Counted from the first letter of the stretch, positions 33,109-44,590 are shown. The stretch: DNA of 64,000 nucleotides from Prorocentrum cordatum (GCA_963575745.1 CAUYUJ010016138.1:540926-604925); one strand, 5' to 3'. Notes: generated by a model not told the origin, from the sequence alone. Translations and numbers: made by a program.

Positions 33109-33329
33109 AGACTGCAGTGGCGCTTCGCGCCATGCACCTTGGTCCTTGAAGTTTGGTATGCAGGCGGAATAGCAGGAAGGTCAAGCCGACAATTTAGAGA
33201 TACCTCCTTGTTGCCTCTTCCGGCATCGCCGCTATAATAATGTTATGCGTTATCCTTCCTCCATGCTTCTTTTTCTTTATTTTCGCCGTACCCTGCGCAT
33301 TCTCTCAATCCTTCTCAGCTCTTTTTTGC
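33104..33329. other. Non-genic spacer
   Basis: Nothing recognised. Confidence 0.4.
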
Positions 33330-33870
33330 GGAGGCTCCTCCTTGGAGAGCCTCTGGGGGCCTCACAAAAGTTGTTTCAGGCTTTCTTAAGGCCTCCTGGA
33401 GGCCTCCTGGGCGTATTCTGAGGGCCTCTGGGGACTTCCTCGGGCCACCCTGCCTCCAACCGCGGTCTCCCTGAACGACCGGGTCACGATTTGGAATGCT
33501 TCGGAGGTTGTCTTGGGGCCATCTTGGGCCGCCATGGGGCTCTCTGAGGGCCATCTTGGACCTGTGTTGTGCCGTTTTGGGGCTCTCTTGGATTGCCTGG
33601 AAGCCCTTTCGGATGGTTGTGGGGCGATGTTGGAGCCTCCCAGGCGGCTTCGGACGCCCAGAAGACCGCCGTCTTGGAGCATCGGGAAGCCGAAAAGAGG
33701 AGAACCCCAAAATTCAGCAAAAACCAGAAAATCAAAGACTTGTGCCTCTTGGGGCCTTCTTGGGAGTGCTCTTGGAGGCCTCTTTGGGGCCGTCCTGGAG
33801 GCGTTTTGGGCCATCTTGAGGTCTCGTCGGTCACTCTTGGAGCGCTCTTGTGCTGTCTTGGGGGTCTCTG
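33330..33870. repeat. Element A array, headless copy
   Basis: Degenerate GGCCTCCTGG / GGCCATCTTGG units with the conserved spacer at 33685-33745 (AAGCCGAAAAG..., ATCAAAGACTTG). No head hairpin is present. Confidence 0.7.
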
Positions 33871-34061
33871 GGACGTCTCCGATAACCCCCCTGATCGCCC
33901 TAGGTGTGCTGGGAAGGCTTGGCAAAACGCCCTGCGAGGCCCGGGGGGCCGCTTCGAGGCCCGTCCGGAGGGTCCCAAAGCCCCAGATCCCGGGAGTCCG
34001 TTTTTTTTGGGGGGGGGATGGGTTTCCCCCCCGCCCGGGCTTGTAAACATATAGGAAGAGG

Positions 34062-34093
34062 TGTGTGTGTATATATATATATATATATGCATG

Positions 34094-34126
<33 letters not shown>
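34062..34126. repeat. (TA)n with ATGCATGTATG centre
   Basis: Two TA runs around a short TGCATGTATGTG block. Downstream at 34165-34215 are palindromic AACGCTC/GAGCGTT pieces that lead into repeat family F. Confidence 0.85.
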
Positions 34127-34194
34127 CCGCTTGCGGGCACAGCGTGTCGGACGGGACTAGGAGGAGGATGACTCCGTTCTGGAGCGTTCCCAGA

Positions 34195-34300
34195 CGTTCT
34201 CAGAGCGTTCCGGAACGCTCTTAGAGGGCCGCGGTGCCCGATACATCCTCCGGAGCCGACGGAGCTCAGAGATACTCGATTCATTGCCACCCGATTTTGT
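34195..34300 (-). repeat. Dispersed repeat family F, copy 3
   Basis: CGTTCCGGAACGCTC...GATACATCCTCCGGAG...CTCAGAGAT aligns with 5105-5200. Confidence 0.5.
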
Positions 34301-34469
34301 CCTCGTCCTGGCCTCGTCTCGCCACGTCGCCTGGGCCGCCGCCGCGACATGCCAAAGGAGAGTGTCCGACCGGAGCTCCCCGGGGGCTCGCTCGCTCTCG
34401 GCGGGGGGCGCCCCGCGCCTGGCCGCTGTCCCCGGGACTTGCAGCGGCCCGCGGGGGTCCGTAGGGGGG
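34301..34469. other. GC-rich spacer
   Basis: Contains GGACTTGCAGCGGCCC, which recurs at 34705, 34765 and nearby between pyrimidine blocks: a minisatellite of about 60 bp. Confidence 0.45.
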
Positions 34470-35710
34470 CCCTCCCCTCTTCGCCCTCCTTCTGCTCCGC
34501 CCTCTCCCCTCCTCCTGTTCCGCCTCCGTCTCCTCCTCCTCCTCACCCTCCTCCTCGTCCCTTTGTTTCTCCGCCTCCTTCTCCTCCTCCTCCGCCTCCT
34601 CCTCCGCCTGCTCCTCCTCCTCCTCCTTCTCCTCCTCTTCCTTCTCCTCCTCCCGTTCCCCCTTTCGCCCGGGGCGCGCGCATTCGCCTGGACGCCGACC
34701 GCGGGGACTTGCAGCGGCCCTTCGCTGGGGCGCGGCCCTTCGCCTGGGGCCCGCCCCATCGCCGGGACTTGCAGCGGCCCACGGGGGTCCATGTTTCCTG
34801 CAAAGGAAGCGCAGACATGGATCCAGGCGCGTGTGTTAGCCACGGGCCCCGTGTCCAAACAGAATCGGCGCGCTCCATCGCCAAACCAGGCGCCACTGGC
34901 GCCAAAGCGCCAGATGCACGAATCCCTGGTCCATGTTGGCGTGTACCCGTTCTTGTTGTTTTCCTTCCTCATCTTCCTTGTCCTCCTTCCCCTCCTCTTC
35001 CTTCTCCTCCTTCTCTTCTCCTCCTCCTTCACCTCCTCTTCCTCGTCCCCCTCCTCCTCCTCCTTCTCCTGTTCCTTCTCTCCTTTCCCCCCACCGTCGC
35101 CTGGGATGCGCCCCAGCATCATCTGTGCCCAAATGGTTGCCAGATTGGGGCGGCCCAGAGGGCTCTGCTGCAACGACGACCGTTGTTCTCCTTGGCTGAT
35201 GCGCTCAACACGCGCACTCCGTAGTGTCACGCAGTCCCTGCTTGGGCTGCCGCGTCCCGGCACGCAGCCCAGAAAATTCCAAGAGGTCTTTGTCCTACTC
35301 TTCCTTCCCTGCTTCCTTCTCCTCCTCCTCTTCTTTCTCTCCTCCTCCTCCTCCTCCTCCTCCTCCTCCTCTCCCTCCCGTCCTCCCACCCTCCCTCCCT
35401 CCTTCCCTCCCTCCTTCCCTATTGATCCTTCCTCCCTCCCCTCCCTCCTTCTCCTCCCCCCTCTCTCCTCCTCCTCTTCCCTCCCTCCTGTCTCCCTCCT
35501 CTCCTCTCCTCCCTCGCTTGTCCTCCTCCTTCTCCTCCTCCTCTTCCTCCTCCTCTCCTCCTCCTCCCCCTCTTCTTCTTTCTCCTCTTCCTCCTCCTCC
35601 TCCTCCTCCTCCTCCTCCTCCTCCTCCTCCTCCCCCTCCCCCTCCTCCTCCACTTCCTTCCTCCCACTCCCTTCCTCCTCCGCCTCCCTCCGCCGCCTCC
35701 CTTCCCCTCA
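34470..35710. repeat. Long polypyrimidine tract, about 1.2 kb
   Basis: CCT/CTC-rich on the + strand over most of 1.2 kb, purest at 35330-35375 and 35590-35650, interrupted at 34670-34960 and 35095-35290 by mixed sequence. Frames on either strand are Ser/Leu/Pro or Glu/Arg/Gly repeats and are not accepted as genes. Confidence 0.85.
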
Positions 35711-35920
35711 GCTTTGAGCCGGCTGAGGGTCTGAGCCAGCACTGGTTCCGGCGAGCAGGAAGGGAGGGGGAAGAGGTTTGAGGCTTTAGTTTCGAGAAGG
35801 TTCTGTTGCATTTCTCGGCCTCCGGGGGCCGTTTTTGGGCCCAGCACCGTCAAAAACGGGCCCGTGTCACGCCGTGTTGAAACATTGGGGAGTGAGGGAT
35901 AAGGAGGGAGGTGGAAGGGG

Positions 35921-36126
35921 CTATTTCGATCCGATCCCTCCGATTCGATATCGACCCCGGCCAGCCCGATCCGGTTTCATTCCGATATTCCGACGATTCG
36001 GTGCGGCCCGATGCTTACATGGCGTTTTGGCGCAGCCGATCCGATTCGATTTCGACTCCGTGCCGATGCAGCCCGATCTGGTGCAAGTTTCGATCCGATC
36101 CGATTTTCTAGTACGATGCTGACTGA
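35921..36126. repeat. GATTCGAT repeat (family C), copy 5 (longest)
   Basis: Clearest copy: CGATCCGATCCCTCCGATTC, ACGATTCGGTGCGGCCCGATG, TGGCGTTTTGGCGCA, CCGTGCCGATGCAGCCCGAT, then GATGCTGACTGATTC. Order and spacing match 12889-13040. Confidence 0.75.
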
Positions 36127-38139
36127 TTCTGGGGAGGGAGAGGGGAGCAGGAGGGATGAGACGAGGAGGGAGAGCAGCAGGAGATTGGTGGATGGCAACG
36201 CGCTTTCCGCTTGCAGGACAGAGCGTGTCGCAGGGCCCGCCGCCGCGACGAGCAACAAATCCTCACCGTAGTCAGGGGACGCCTTTGCGAATCGATCCCT
36301 TCGTTCTGCTCGCCCTTGAGACCCCCCTCGGGCCATGTCTGGCATGCTCGCGTCGTGGCGACACGGCGGCGACCCCAGCGCGGGCGTTCATTGTTGAATG
36401 CAGCCAGTGGCCCAGGATCGGTCGATATCGAGTGATCCGCGCTACTGGTAAGCCGCGATCGTTCAAGGTCAATGGGTTCACGCGGTGTCAGAGACAAGCT
36501 CGCATGTCGCCACGACACGGGCGTGCCGTGCCCGCATCTTGTGCGGGGGGGGTGGGGGGAACGAGGGGGTTGTCGTTTAAGGGGCTTATTCGAATCATCG
36601 GCGACGTAAATATGAATTTTCGTAGGCCCCGCCGATCTCTTGCAATGTCTCTGCAAGCGCCGCCAAGGGAGGCACAGCGCTGACCCCAAAAATCGGCACG
36701 AACCTCCGACAGTTTATCAGTATGTGGGGTTGTCCTTCCTCTCGCGGGGAGCGAGGTGGTCGTCACTGACGAGGTTTGCCACAGAAGAACTGCTAGCAGT
36801 TGTCCCTCCGCCCCCTCCTCCCCCACCTCTTCCTCGCGAAGACGTCGGATGATGAGCCGCCCGGAACCGCAGGTGATTGCGGTAACGGTCCCCGGAGGGG
36901 ACGACGCCGCCTTCAGGCGGCTACTGCAGCACCATTGGGCCGCTCCCCCCCTGGCCCTTGCAAGCTTCCAGGGGCCAGCTGGATCACGAGAAACGAAGAT
37001 CGGGTAGGAGTCAGGGGAGGACACGATACCGATGCTCGTCCTGGAGGGTCTTCGTAGCCACGGCTGGACTCTCCTCTACATGATGGTCAGAGTGCAGCCC
37101 GGATGGAGAAGGAGAAAGGATCATCCAGGATGTAGGTAGTGGGACGACAAGGAGGAGGAGGAGGAGGAGGAGGAGGAGGAGGAGGATAGGGAGGAGGAGG
37201 AGGAGGAGGAAGAAGGAACAAATCACTGAAAATTTGCATTGTGACGTCATGATCATCTGGTATGCGCCAGGGCAGTGAAGATCATCATTGTCATCATTGC
37301 CGTCACCCACGCAAGTTGAATCATACCATCATCGTCACCATCATCAGCGGCACCGTCGTCGTCTCCAGCATCGCTGTCACCACCATGCGCTGCAATATAA
37401 AGCAAGTGACAAAGCAGGGGATGCCCATCAAAGAAAATGAGGCACATGTGAGCACAACGTAATGCATTCATTCATAATGCGTCGTACGCTGGCCGGTAAT
37501 AGGGGAACAGTAGAGGCCTAACGCAGTTGGGGCGTTGATTTGGAAATCGACGGACTCCGCCGCCCGTTCTGCCGCCGTGGCATTGCCCTTTCTATGGCGG
37601 TCTCCAGTGTCTGCCATGCTGCCTCGAGGCCATATTTGATTTAGCATCCCTCCCGATAATGGTGCCCTTTGCTGTTGATTTGGTTCCACTGTATGTCCTG
37701 CATGCTCTGTTTATTTACGTTATGCATGCAATCATGGGCACAGGCACGAACGCCGCCACAATGATTGCCACAAGGAATCGCCATTGCCTGGTGGCACACA
37801 AGAGACAAGTAGGGAGGGGCAGAGGAGTCGAAAGAGAGAGAGGGAGCGAGAATCGGCGTGGGGGTATTGAAGTGCTGGGGAGGAGGGAGAAGGAGTGGGA
37901 CGCGGGGGGCTGAAGGAAGGCAGGGAAGCCGAGGTGAGGGGAGAGACAGGGACAGTGGGGGAGGCACACTGAAAAGCACAAACGTCCCCTGTTTCCCCAA
38001 ACATTGCTTGCACCTAAGGGTCCTTGCTTGGGGTGCTGAGTAACAGGATGGGTACACGGAGCTTTCGCCTGGTGCTTGGTTGGTGTCCGCCCATGGGCGC
38101 TTCGTGGGCGCCTCGTGGCCACTGGTGGCGATCCCTGGG
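36127..38139. other. Mostly non-genic; one small possible exon
   Basis: A short + strand frame 36849-37007 (MMSRPEPQVIAVTVPGGDDA..., 52 codons) has coding-like composition but no known motif. Microsatellites occur at 37148-37212 (GGA) and 37280-37385 (ATC/ACC). Nothing else is recognised. Confidence 0.4.
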
Positions 38140-38545
38140 CACCACATAGCTTCCACAACCCGGTTTGCACCACGTAGCTTGCAGGACATAGCTTGCACCA
38201 CATGGCTTGCAACGCACAGCTTGCACCCCACATATCCCGCCCTATACACAAGTCCATAAAGTAGCTTGCAACGCACAGCTTACTCCATGTAGATTGCACC
38301 ACATCTATCACACCACCTAGTTTGCGCCACATTCAGCGCATCACAACGCTCTTGCCACACGTATTGCACCACAGCGGTTGCAGTGCAGAGCTTCTTGCAC
38401 CACATAGACAACAACTCATAGACTACAGCCATATTGCACCAGACGTCTTGCACCAAGTATCTTGCTCCACCCATGTTCCACCATATGTGCGTATGCACCT
38501 ACCACCGCATATTGCACAACGTAGCTTACACCACATGAGATACAC
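38140..38545. repeat. Degenerate minisatellite, about 19-bp unit
   Basis: Roughly twenty variants of TTGCACCACATAGC in tandem; antisense frames give repeated MWCKLC-like peptides that are spurious. Confidence 0.8.
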
Positions 38546-38571
38546 ATCCGCCGTGCAAGACCGCATTGTTT

Positions 38572-38736
38572 GGGTTCAATCTGGACGACCCATCTGTTGG
38601 AACGTTCTTTACGCAGACCCGCGCAGAAGCCCCACAGGCCCTGGACGTGTGGGCGGGGGCGCCGCAGACGGAGGAGGACGTGCGGCGGACGCAGTTGTAC
38701 CAGGACTCCGCTCGCTCGAGGGGCTCCAGCGGGGAG
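38572..38736 (+). CDS. Possible orphan exon, unknown protein
   Basis: FNLDDPSVGTFFTQTRAEAP then QALDVWAGAPQTEEDVRRTQ has the mixed composition of a real protein, unlike its repeat surroundings, and stops at GGGGAG followed by GTCC, a usable donor. I recognise no family. A 55-residue exon of a host gene or gene fragment is the simplest reading. Confidence 0.3.
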
Positions 38737-38919
38737 GTCCGCTGTTTTTTTTCTTCTTGGCGTTTCGTAATGCGTGGGAGAGGTTGTTTTGTTATTCGGT
38801 GACCCCCGTAAAGTCCATTGCGGGGAGTCACCTCCCCTCCTCCCCTTCTGGGTGCCTCTTGGAGCCGAAAGGGTAGGATTTTCGGTTCGCGGTTCGTGTT
38901 CCTTTTCTTGGATCCTTTT

Positions 38920-39005
38920 GGGGGCCGTCTTAGGGCCCTCTTGGGCCGTCTTGGGCGCCTCTTGGGTCGTTTTGGGGCCCTCTTAGGCCGTCTTGGGGGC
39001 CCGCC
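38920..39005. repeat. Element A array fragment
   Basis: GGGCCGTCTTGGGCGCCTC-type units, preceded by GGAGCCGAAAGGG (38863), matching the element A spacer. Confidence 0.65.
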
Positions 39006-39744
39006 CCTTCCAGTAACAGTACAGGACGTAAGGGGGGGCGTTTCCCCCGCAGGCATGTTTTGGTGCTCACAGGCATGCTGCGGTGCTGACAGGCATGCTG
39101 CGGTGCTCACAAGCATGCTGGTGGCGCTCGCAGGCCCAACTCCCTCACCTTCCCCCCGTGACGGACGTCACGCTGGGAGAATAGAACACAATCTCGAGCG
39201 ACAACTTGGAGGGGATCTAGGGTTGAAAGAAGGGGGCCCTCTAGGGGTCCACCTTGGCCCCGAACGTGCACGAAAGGTGTCCCTCTCTTCTATCCCCCGC
39301 TCATTGCCCCCCGGTCAGCAACGCCCGACGTTTTTGTTTGCGCTCGTCCAGGGGGCGACGAGGGCGACGACGACGACAAGGAGGCGGGGGAAGATCGAAG
39401 ACATGCATGCACGCGACTTTTCGAGCCGTATCGATCAGTGAGGGCCTTGCGGCGTGAATTAGTCGGCGAAGAGCGGTGTGACATGATTTGCTCAGCCATT
39501 GGGGGCGCCTATCCCAGGGCGGCTGGAAAGTCGATAGCCCACCTGCCACCGTAGGGGCATAAACTTTTAGCCGTGCCCTGAGACAGGTGCCCCCCATGGA
39601 GTAACGTGTACGTCATCAGAGTGAGGGGGCCGAACGGTCTTTCACTGTTGGGTGCGTGGTTGAACTGGGGTTCCGCGGTGCGGATTGTGGTTGCGTTGTT
39701 GTGTTGCGCTGTTGCGTTGTTATCCTTCGTTCTCGCTCGCGGCT
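39006..39744. other. Non-genic stretch
   Basis: Includes three GCATGCTG..GGTGCTC units at 39050-39130 (about 22-bp tandem) and a CGACGA patch at 39355-39385. No gene recognised. Confidence 0.45.
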
Positions 39745-39898
39745 CGCCCGTGACCCACCCGCGGCCCACGCCGTGACCACCCAGCGAGCAGCCCCACAAC
39801 CCACACTGCGACTCAACCGCGACGACACAGCTGCGATCCACCCACGTTGCTTTGACGGAAAGATCGGCGCTTGCGGCGGGCTCGTTGTGTAGTGTGGA
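39745..39898. repeat. Dispersed repeat family D, copy 1
   Basis: GTGACCCACCCGCGGCCCAC, CCACCCACGTT, ATCGGCGCTTGCGGCGGGCT align with 61885-62000, where the same blocks are purer. Confidence 0.65.
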
Positions 39899-39909
39899 AA
39901 ACAATCGGG

Positions 39910-39927
39910 ACCGTAGCCTAGCTCAAG
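39910..39927 (+). other. Possible spliced-leader relic with internal deletion
   Basis: ACCGTAGCC (first 9 bases of DinoSL) is followed after two bases by GCTCAAG (last 7 bases), with the central ATTTTG reduced to TA. It is 74 nt upstream of the ATG at 40001. The order and both ends fit a decayed relic, but chance is not excluded. Confidence 0.4.
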
Positions 39928-40000
39928 CTTTCTGGCTTGAGCCGTCCTGGCTCGAGCACGCCCCGCTTCAGGTGTGCGCCGGGCCCGGGCTTCACTGGGG

Positions 40001-41398
40001 ATGCGCTGCGGAGGTTGCTGCTGCCCGCGCGGGGCCGGCGGCCGGCGGCTGGCCTGGCCTGGGTGTTGGTGGTGCTGCCGGCCCTCTGGGGGCGGCCAGC
40101 GGCGGCCTGGCGGCGCTCTCTCTGCCAGCTGCTGCCGCTGTCGCTTCTGCTGCCGCTGTTGTTTCTGCTGCCGTCTCCCCAGCGGCGGCGGTGACGGCGG
40201 AGGGCGGCGGAAGCGGCGCCGCTTCTGCCGTCGATGCCCGCGCCACCCGAGCCGCGGGGCTTGCGCCCCGCCTGCCGCCGCCCGGTGCCGCCCGCCGTGG
40301 TGTTGGCGCATGCGGCGTGGCCGCGGCTGCTTCCGCCGCCCTGCCATCGGCGCCACGCCTGACGGAGGCCCAGGGCCAGGCGGGGGGCGTGCCAGCATTG
40401 GGTGCTTGGCGGAGGCCGAGCGCCTGGCTGGTGCAGCTGGGCCAGAGACCGCGCGCCTGGCGGACACCGAGCTGCTGACGGGAGCGGGGTTCCCGGACGA
40501 GGCCGAGCGCCAAATGGAGGCCGCGCGCCTTCCTTGGCTGGATGCCCAGCGTGCGGCGGCGGTGGAGCACACTGACGGCCAGGAGGCCGAGCGCGTGGCA
40601 GAGGCCGCGCGGCTGGCGGAGGCCAAGCACGCGGCCAGGCCAGAAGCCGAGCGCGCATCGGAGGCCGAGCAGCTTGCTGGAGTGGAGGCCGTGCGCCTGG
40701 CGCAGGTCGAGGGCCTGGCGGAGGCCGAGCGCGCCTACCCGACGTCCATCCTGACCCCTTGCCTGGCGCCCAAGCCCACACCCAACCCCCAGCTCCACCC
40801 TCTGCCCTGCCCATTTTCCCGTGGCCCCCCTCCCTACAACCCTCCCAGCTTTTCCCCGACGCCCAGCCTTACTCCCTGCCCGACGTCGCACTCGACGCCG
40901 ACTCCGACGCCGTTCCCGACGCACCTCCGCCGACGTCGCACTCGCCGTTCGCCCTGCTGCACGCGACTCCCGACGCCCTGCCCGTTGTCCATCCCGACGC
41001 CCCTTCCGACGCCCAACCCTGCACATGGTCCTCTGACATCTCGCTCGACGCCCTGCCTGGCGCCCGTGCCAACACCTTTTCCCGGCGACGGCGCCCAGCA
41101 CCATGTCCAGCCTAGCGATCTGCCCCTTGCCCCACCCACCGCCCAGCTAGGATCGTCCCCAGCACAGCCAGGAGCACCGACGTCGGTTTCTTCCCCAGCA
41201 CATCCGGTGACATTTATGCCAGGATGCTGGCTGGCCCAGCTGGGAGCACCGGCGCCAGCACTTTCACCAACGCAACGCGGATCACCGACGCCAGCATCTT
41301 CGCCATCACAATGTGGATCACCGACGTCAGCATTCCTGCCAGCACAGTGCGGATCAACGACGCCAGCATTCTCTCGCCAGCACGCTGCGGATCATTGA
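40001..41398 (+). CDS. Ala/Glu helical and Pro-rich repeat protein, low confidence
   Basis: One frame of 465 codons. Residues about 125-250 are a helical EAxRLA repeat (AEAERLAGAAG, QEAERVAEAARLAEAKHA, RASEAEQLAGVEAVRLAQVE) that looks like a coiled coil. Then comes a Pro/Thr-rich region (TPTPTPFPT) and a 12-residue tandem repeat (GSPTPASSPSQC, GSPTSAFLPAQC), encoded by the 36-bp array at 41171-41459. The array slips frame at a 38-bp unit, which ends the ORF. The first 125 codons are Cys/Arg-rich and may not be translated in this frame. The opposite strand is also open, so this may be GC-driven. I recognise no family. Confidence 0.3.
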   Translation: MRCGGCCCPRGAGGRRLAWPGCWWCCRPSGGGQRRPGGALSASCCRCRFCCRCCFCCRLPSGGGDGGGRRKRRRFCRRCPRHPSRGACAPPAAARCRPPWCWRMRRGRGCFRRPAIGATPDGGPGPGGGRASIGCLAEAERLAGAAGPETARLADTELLTGAGFPDEAERQMEAARLPWLDAQRAAAVEHTDGQEAERVAEAARLAEAKHAARPEAERASEAEQLAGVEAVRLAQVEGLAEAERAYPTSILTPCLAPKPTPNPQLHPLPCPFSRGPPPYNPPSFSPTPSLTPCPTSHSTPTPTPFPTHLRRRRTRRSPCCTRLPTPCPLSIPTPLPTPNPAHGPLTSRSTPCLAPVPTPFPGDGAQHHVQPSDLPLAPPTAQLGSSPAQPGAPTSVSSPAHPVTFMPGCWLAQLGAPAPALSPTQRGSPTPASSPSQCGSPTSAFLPAQCGSTTPAFSRQHAADH

Positions 41399-41459
41399 TG
41401 TCAGCAGCCTTGCTAGCGCAGCCGGAAGTACCGACACCAGCTCCTTAGCCAGCATCGCC
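41171..41459. repeat. 36-bp tandem repeat array
   Basis: Units start at 41171, 41206, 41243, 41279, 41315, 41351, 41389 and 41424. The clean units are 36 bp (GGATCACCGACGCCAGCATC...); the others are 35, 37 and 38 bp. Confidence 0.88.
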
Positions 41460-42078
41460 GGGAAAAACAGTGGCAGAATCACCGCTGGCACACTGCGGAT
41501 CCACAGCGCAGCCATCTTCGTCATCACGAACACCAGAAGAGGTTGACCGCAAGAACGGACTGGAGGACGGGATCCTGGTGGAGGAGGGCGACCCCCTGTC
41601 GCAGCGGTGGGATTCGCCTCGAAATTGTGGCCCAGCTTGACCTTCGGAAAGACTGATCCGGCTTTGTCCCGCCCTGGCTCTGTTGGCATGCGCATGCCTT
41701 GACCACGAGATGCTTTGGTGTTGTGCCGTCATGGTGATGTTCTGGCCTCGTGCCGCCCTGGCGAGAACGTCGCACCTCGGCCGCTGGGACCGGCTGAGGC
41801 GGCTGCTCGCGGGGTGAAGATACCGGCGCAGATCACCGTGCCTGCGCAACGGTGCGCACAGGCGGTCTCCTTTACAAACAGATCGGGCCTCTCTTCGGTG
41901 ACTTCTTGCCCGTGCTGGACCGTGCTTCCGACGCTCAGCCCGCCCTCCGGCACGGCGCCCAGCCAGACGCCAGAGATGCTTCGGCTGTTTGGCTGCCGTG
42001 GAGCTGATGACGTGCTTGTGCCTACCATTCCCGAGGATTCGGTTTGGCCCCGGCCCTGGCAGCCTGGTGGTCGTCCGA
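41460..42078. other. Unresolved stretch
   Basis: Continues the composition of its neighbours. Frames are short on the + strand and no motif is recognisable. Confidence 0.4.
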
Positions 42079-42384
42079 GCGACCCTGGTTGAGGACACGG
42101 TGGGCTTCGGCATTTCGCTTGGCGCCGACTCCGAGGAACGACAGCAGGGCCCTGGGCGAGACAAGGGCGCTGACGTCCAGGCGACTCTGCTGCATGGAAC
42201 CAGATGCCTTGGCATTGCACCTGGAGCCGACTCGAGGGATCAGCCCCATGACCCTGCACAAGATGAGGGCGCCGACGCCAAAGCGACCCTTGCGAAGGTC
42301 GCGGGAGGCATCGGCTTTCAATTTGGAGCCGGTTCGGGGGGACAGCATCAGGACCTTTTGGCGAGACGAGGGCTTGGGTGACTG
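42079..42384 (+). repeat. Three 102-bp tandem repeats, possibly coding 34-residue repeats
   Basis: Units start at 42079, 42181 and 42283, exactly 102 bp apart. In one + frame they read ATLVEDTVGFGISLGAD, ATLLHGTRCLGIAPGAD and ATLAKVAGGIGFQFGAG. The period is a multiple of three and that frame keeps A-T-L...G-A-D, which suggests, but does not prove, that it was selected as protein. Confidence 0.8.
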
Positions 42385-44466
42385 GGGCGGCTCCTCCGAG
42401 GAAGAAGACGAGGCACCCGGCAGCGGACTGTCTTGGAACGAGCAATGCGCAGCAGCCGCGGCCGGCCTGTGAGGCGCAGAGTCTGCTTTTGATTCACGTT
42501 CCGTTCCGCGTCGCCTTGTCTCGCCCCAGGACCCAGGGTTTCTAGTGGGGCCGGTGCAGCCGACTGATATCGAGTACTTACACCGAGCACGTGCGTTGGA
42601 CGGAACGCGCGCTGTGCGAGGCGACGCGCCTCTGGCCTCTGGACGACAGGTTCCCCTGGACTTTCGCCCACCAGCGGGGGCGGTTGAGCGGGAACGCGGA
42701 TTTCGCCCAATGCGTTGTCTGTCTTGATTCCATCTGGGGGGGCGCCGTGTGGAGGGCCCACTAACGGCCCCCTGCCCTTCCGGTGCTCATGACAGACGGC
42801 AGGGGCCGGTGGCGATGGCAGCGCGGGGGAAGACATCGCGGCCGCGGCCGTTTCCCTGGATGCAGGTGCCGCCGCTATCCGCCGACTGGCGGATCAAGGC
42901 CACTGCGCGCCCTTTCAGGGCGACGACGACGCTCCCGCCGAAAGAGGCTCAGCTGGGGAGACTGGAATCGGCGCGCCTGGCCCCCGCGGCCCCGACCACG
43001 CCCGCGCCGCCCCGTGGACCGACGGCGCGCTCGGCCTCCCCCCGGCTCCAGCCACGCCCGCGCCGCCATTCGCGCCGCCCATCCCTGGCCCCAGCCGGTC
43101 GACGATGTGCCCGGCGGTCCGCCCTGCAGCCTTGGAGCGCAGTCGACGTGGAGGCCATTGCTGTCTGATCCCCGCGACACCCCGGTGGAAGAGGCCTCGT
43201 GGGAGACCGAACAGGGCGCTAACAGCGACCGTGGCCCTCGACCCCGCCCCCGACCGCTTCCCAGCCTGGCTTCTCCCATCGGCGCAACAGCCCTGGGACC
43301 CACTGTTGGCAGCCGACCCTCCGCCGAAGCCCGACCTCGACGGCGCCGGCGATCAGACGACGGTGCTCCGACAGCCCTGGGTGCCACAAGCGGCAGCCGA
43401 TACCCGTGCAAACCCAGCCCCCGGCGTCGGCCAGCCACCCCGCCTCGGCCGTGGAGCTGATTGCTGCGTCCGCGCGGGCGGGCGCGACGGCCAGCGACCG
43501 CGAGAGCCCTGGCGCGCCTGGGGCGTCTCCAGAGAGCCCCGGCAGTGGACGTCGAAGCGCTGCACAATCTGCATCGCGGGCTGATCCGCCAGGAACCCCT
43601 CGGCGGCGAGACGCCTGGCGAGTGCGTCCAGCGGTTCCAGCGCGAGGCCGGGCCCAGCTGGGGCCGGCCCGTTGACCCGTCCGCTCCCACCTGGACCTGG
43701 TGCCTGGGTCGCTTTGCTCACGCCGCCACGGCATTCGTCCTGTTGTGTCTTGCATGCCTGGTTTTCTCTTGGTTTCCATGCCTGTCTTGGGCTTTTTGCC
43801 CCCCTGGTTACCCGGTCGCTTCTCTCCGAGATGTGTGGGCGGTTTGTCCTCCTGGTCGTTTCCGCCCCGTTGCGCCCTCGCGTTGCCCTTCCTGCCCGTG
43901 TCTGCCCTTCCTCCCCTCCTTCCCCCCTTCCCCCCTTCGCCGGCGCCGCCCTGGCGCTCCTGCCAGTCTTGGTTGGCCACAGCCTTTGGGTGGCTGCATC
44001 GTGCTGCACGGCCATGCCTGGCACAGATGCACAAGTTGGTGCTCTTCGGCACGTTCTTCGTCGATCCCCATTTGGTCCTTGGTTTCCACGGCGCGCCAGC
44101 GCCTGGTCTTCCCATCAAGCTGTTTCCCTGGACGGTCGCTCCATTGGGCGCTCGTTCACCTGGTTCAGCTCTGATTTGATTGATGTCGCAGCCGGGTCTT
44201 GCCCTACCTTGCTTGGGTCTTCCCCAAAAGGGCGACACGTGCGGCACCAGTGCGTGCTTTGCTCAAGGACGTTGACCTCTTGCTGCTTGTCCTCGGCACG
44301 CACGCGAATGCCTACTTACATGGTCTGAGCGTGGGTCTCTCATCCCTTGGTTCTCCCCCAGCACCCCGCCGCGCCCGCACGCTCTTCTTTTGGCTCCTCG
44401 TGCCTCAATTTGCTCCGGCGCGTCCCGCCGCTGCCCGCGCTCCGGTTGATCTTTTGCGGCTGCCGA
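42385..44466. other. GC-rich stretch without a recognisable gene
   Basis: Long overlapping Arg/Pro/Ala-rich frames on both strands. The + strand reading around 43230-43400 (LPSAQQPWDPLLAADPPP, RQPWVPQAAADT) repeats a motif and could be part of a protein; nothing identifies it. Confidence 0.4.
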
Positions 44467-44590
44467 CTAAAAGCTCTTGCAAAAAATCGGCGCCTGCGAG
44501 CTTCGCTGACTGCCGACGATCCAGCCGCCCTTCTGTCTTACCCGCATCTGCGGGGTGCTGCGTACCATGCTGTGGCCGCTCACTTGCAAT
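44467..44590. repeat. Dispersed repeat family D, copy 2 (3' half)
   Basis: AAAAAATCGGCGCCTGCG, GACTGCCGACG, ACCCGCATCTGCGGGGTGCT align with 61978-62120. Confidence 0.7.

Noticed and set aside
34157-35653. 498-codon Glu/Arg-rich minus frame and its + strand Ser/Pro counterpart
   Set aside because: Product of the polypyrimidine tract.
37051-37071. TTCGTAGCCACGGCTGG as a spliced-leader relic
   Set aside because: The central and 3' parts do not match and there is no gene downstream.
41445-42215. 256-codon minus-strand Arg/Ser-rich frame
   Set aside because: No motif; antisense to the 102-bp repeat whose + frame keeps a pattern.
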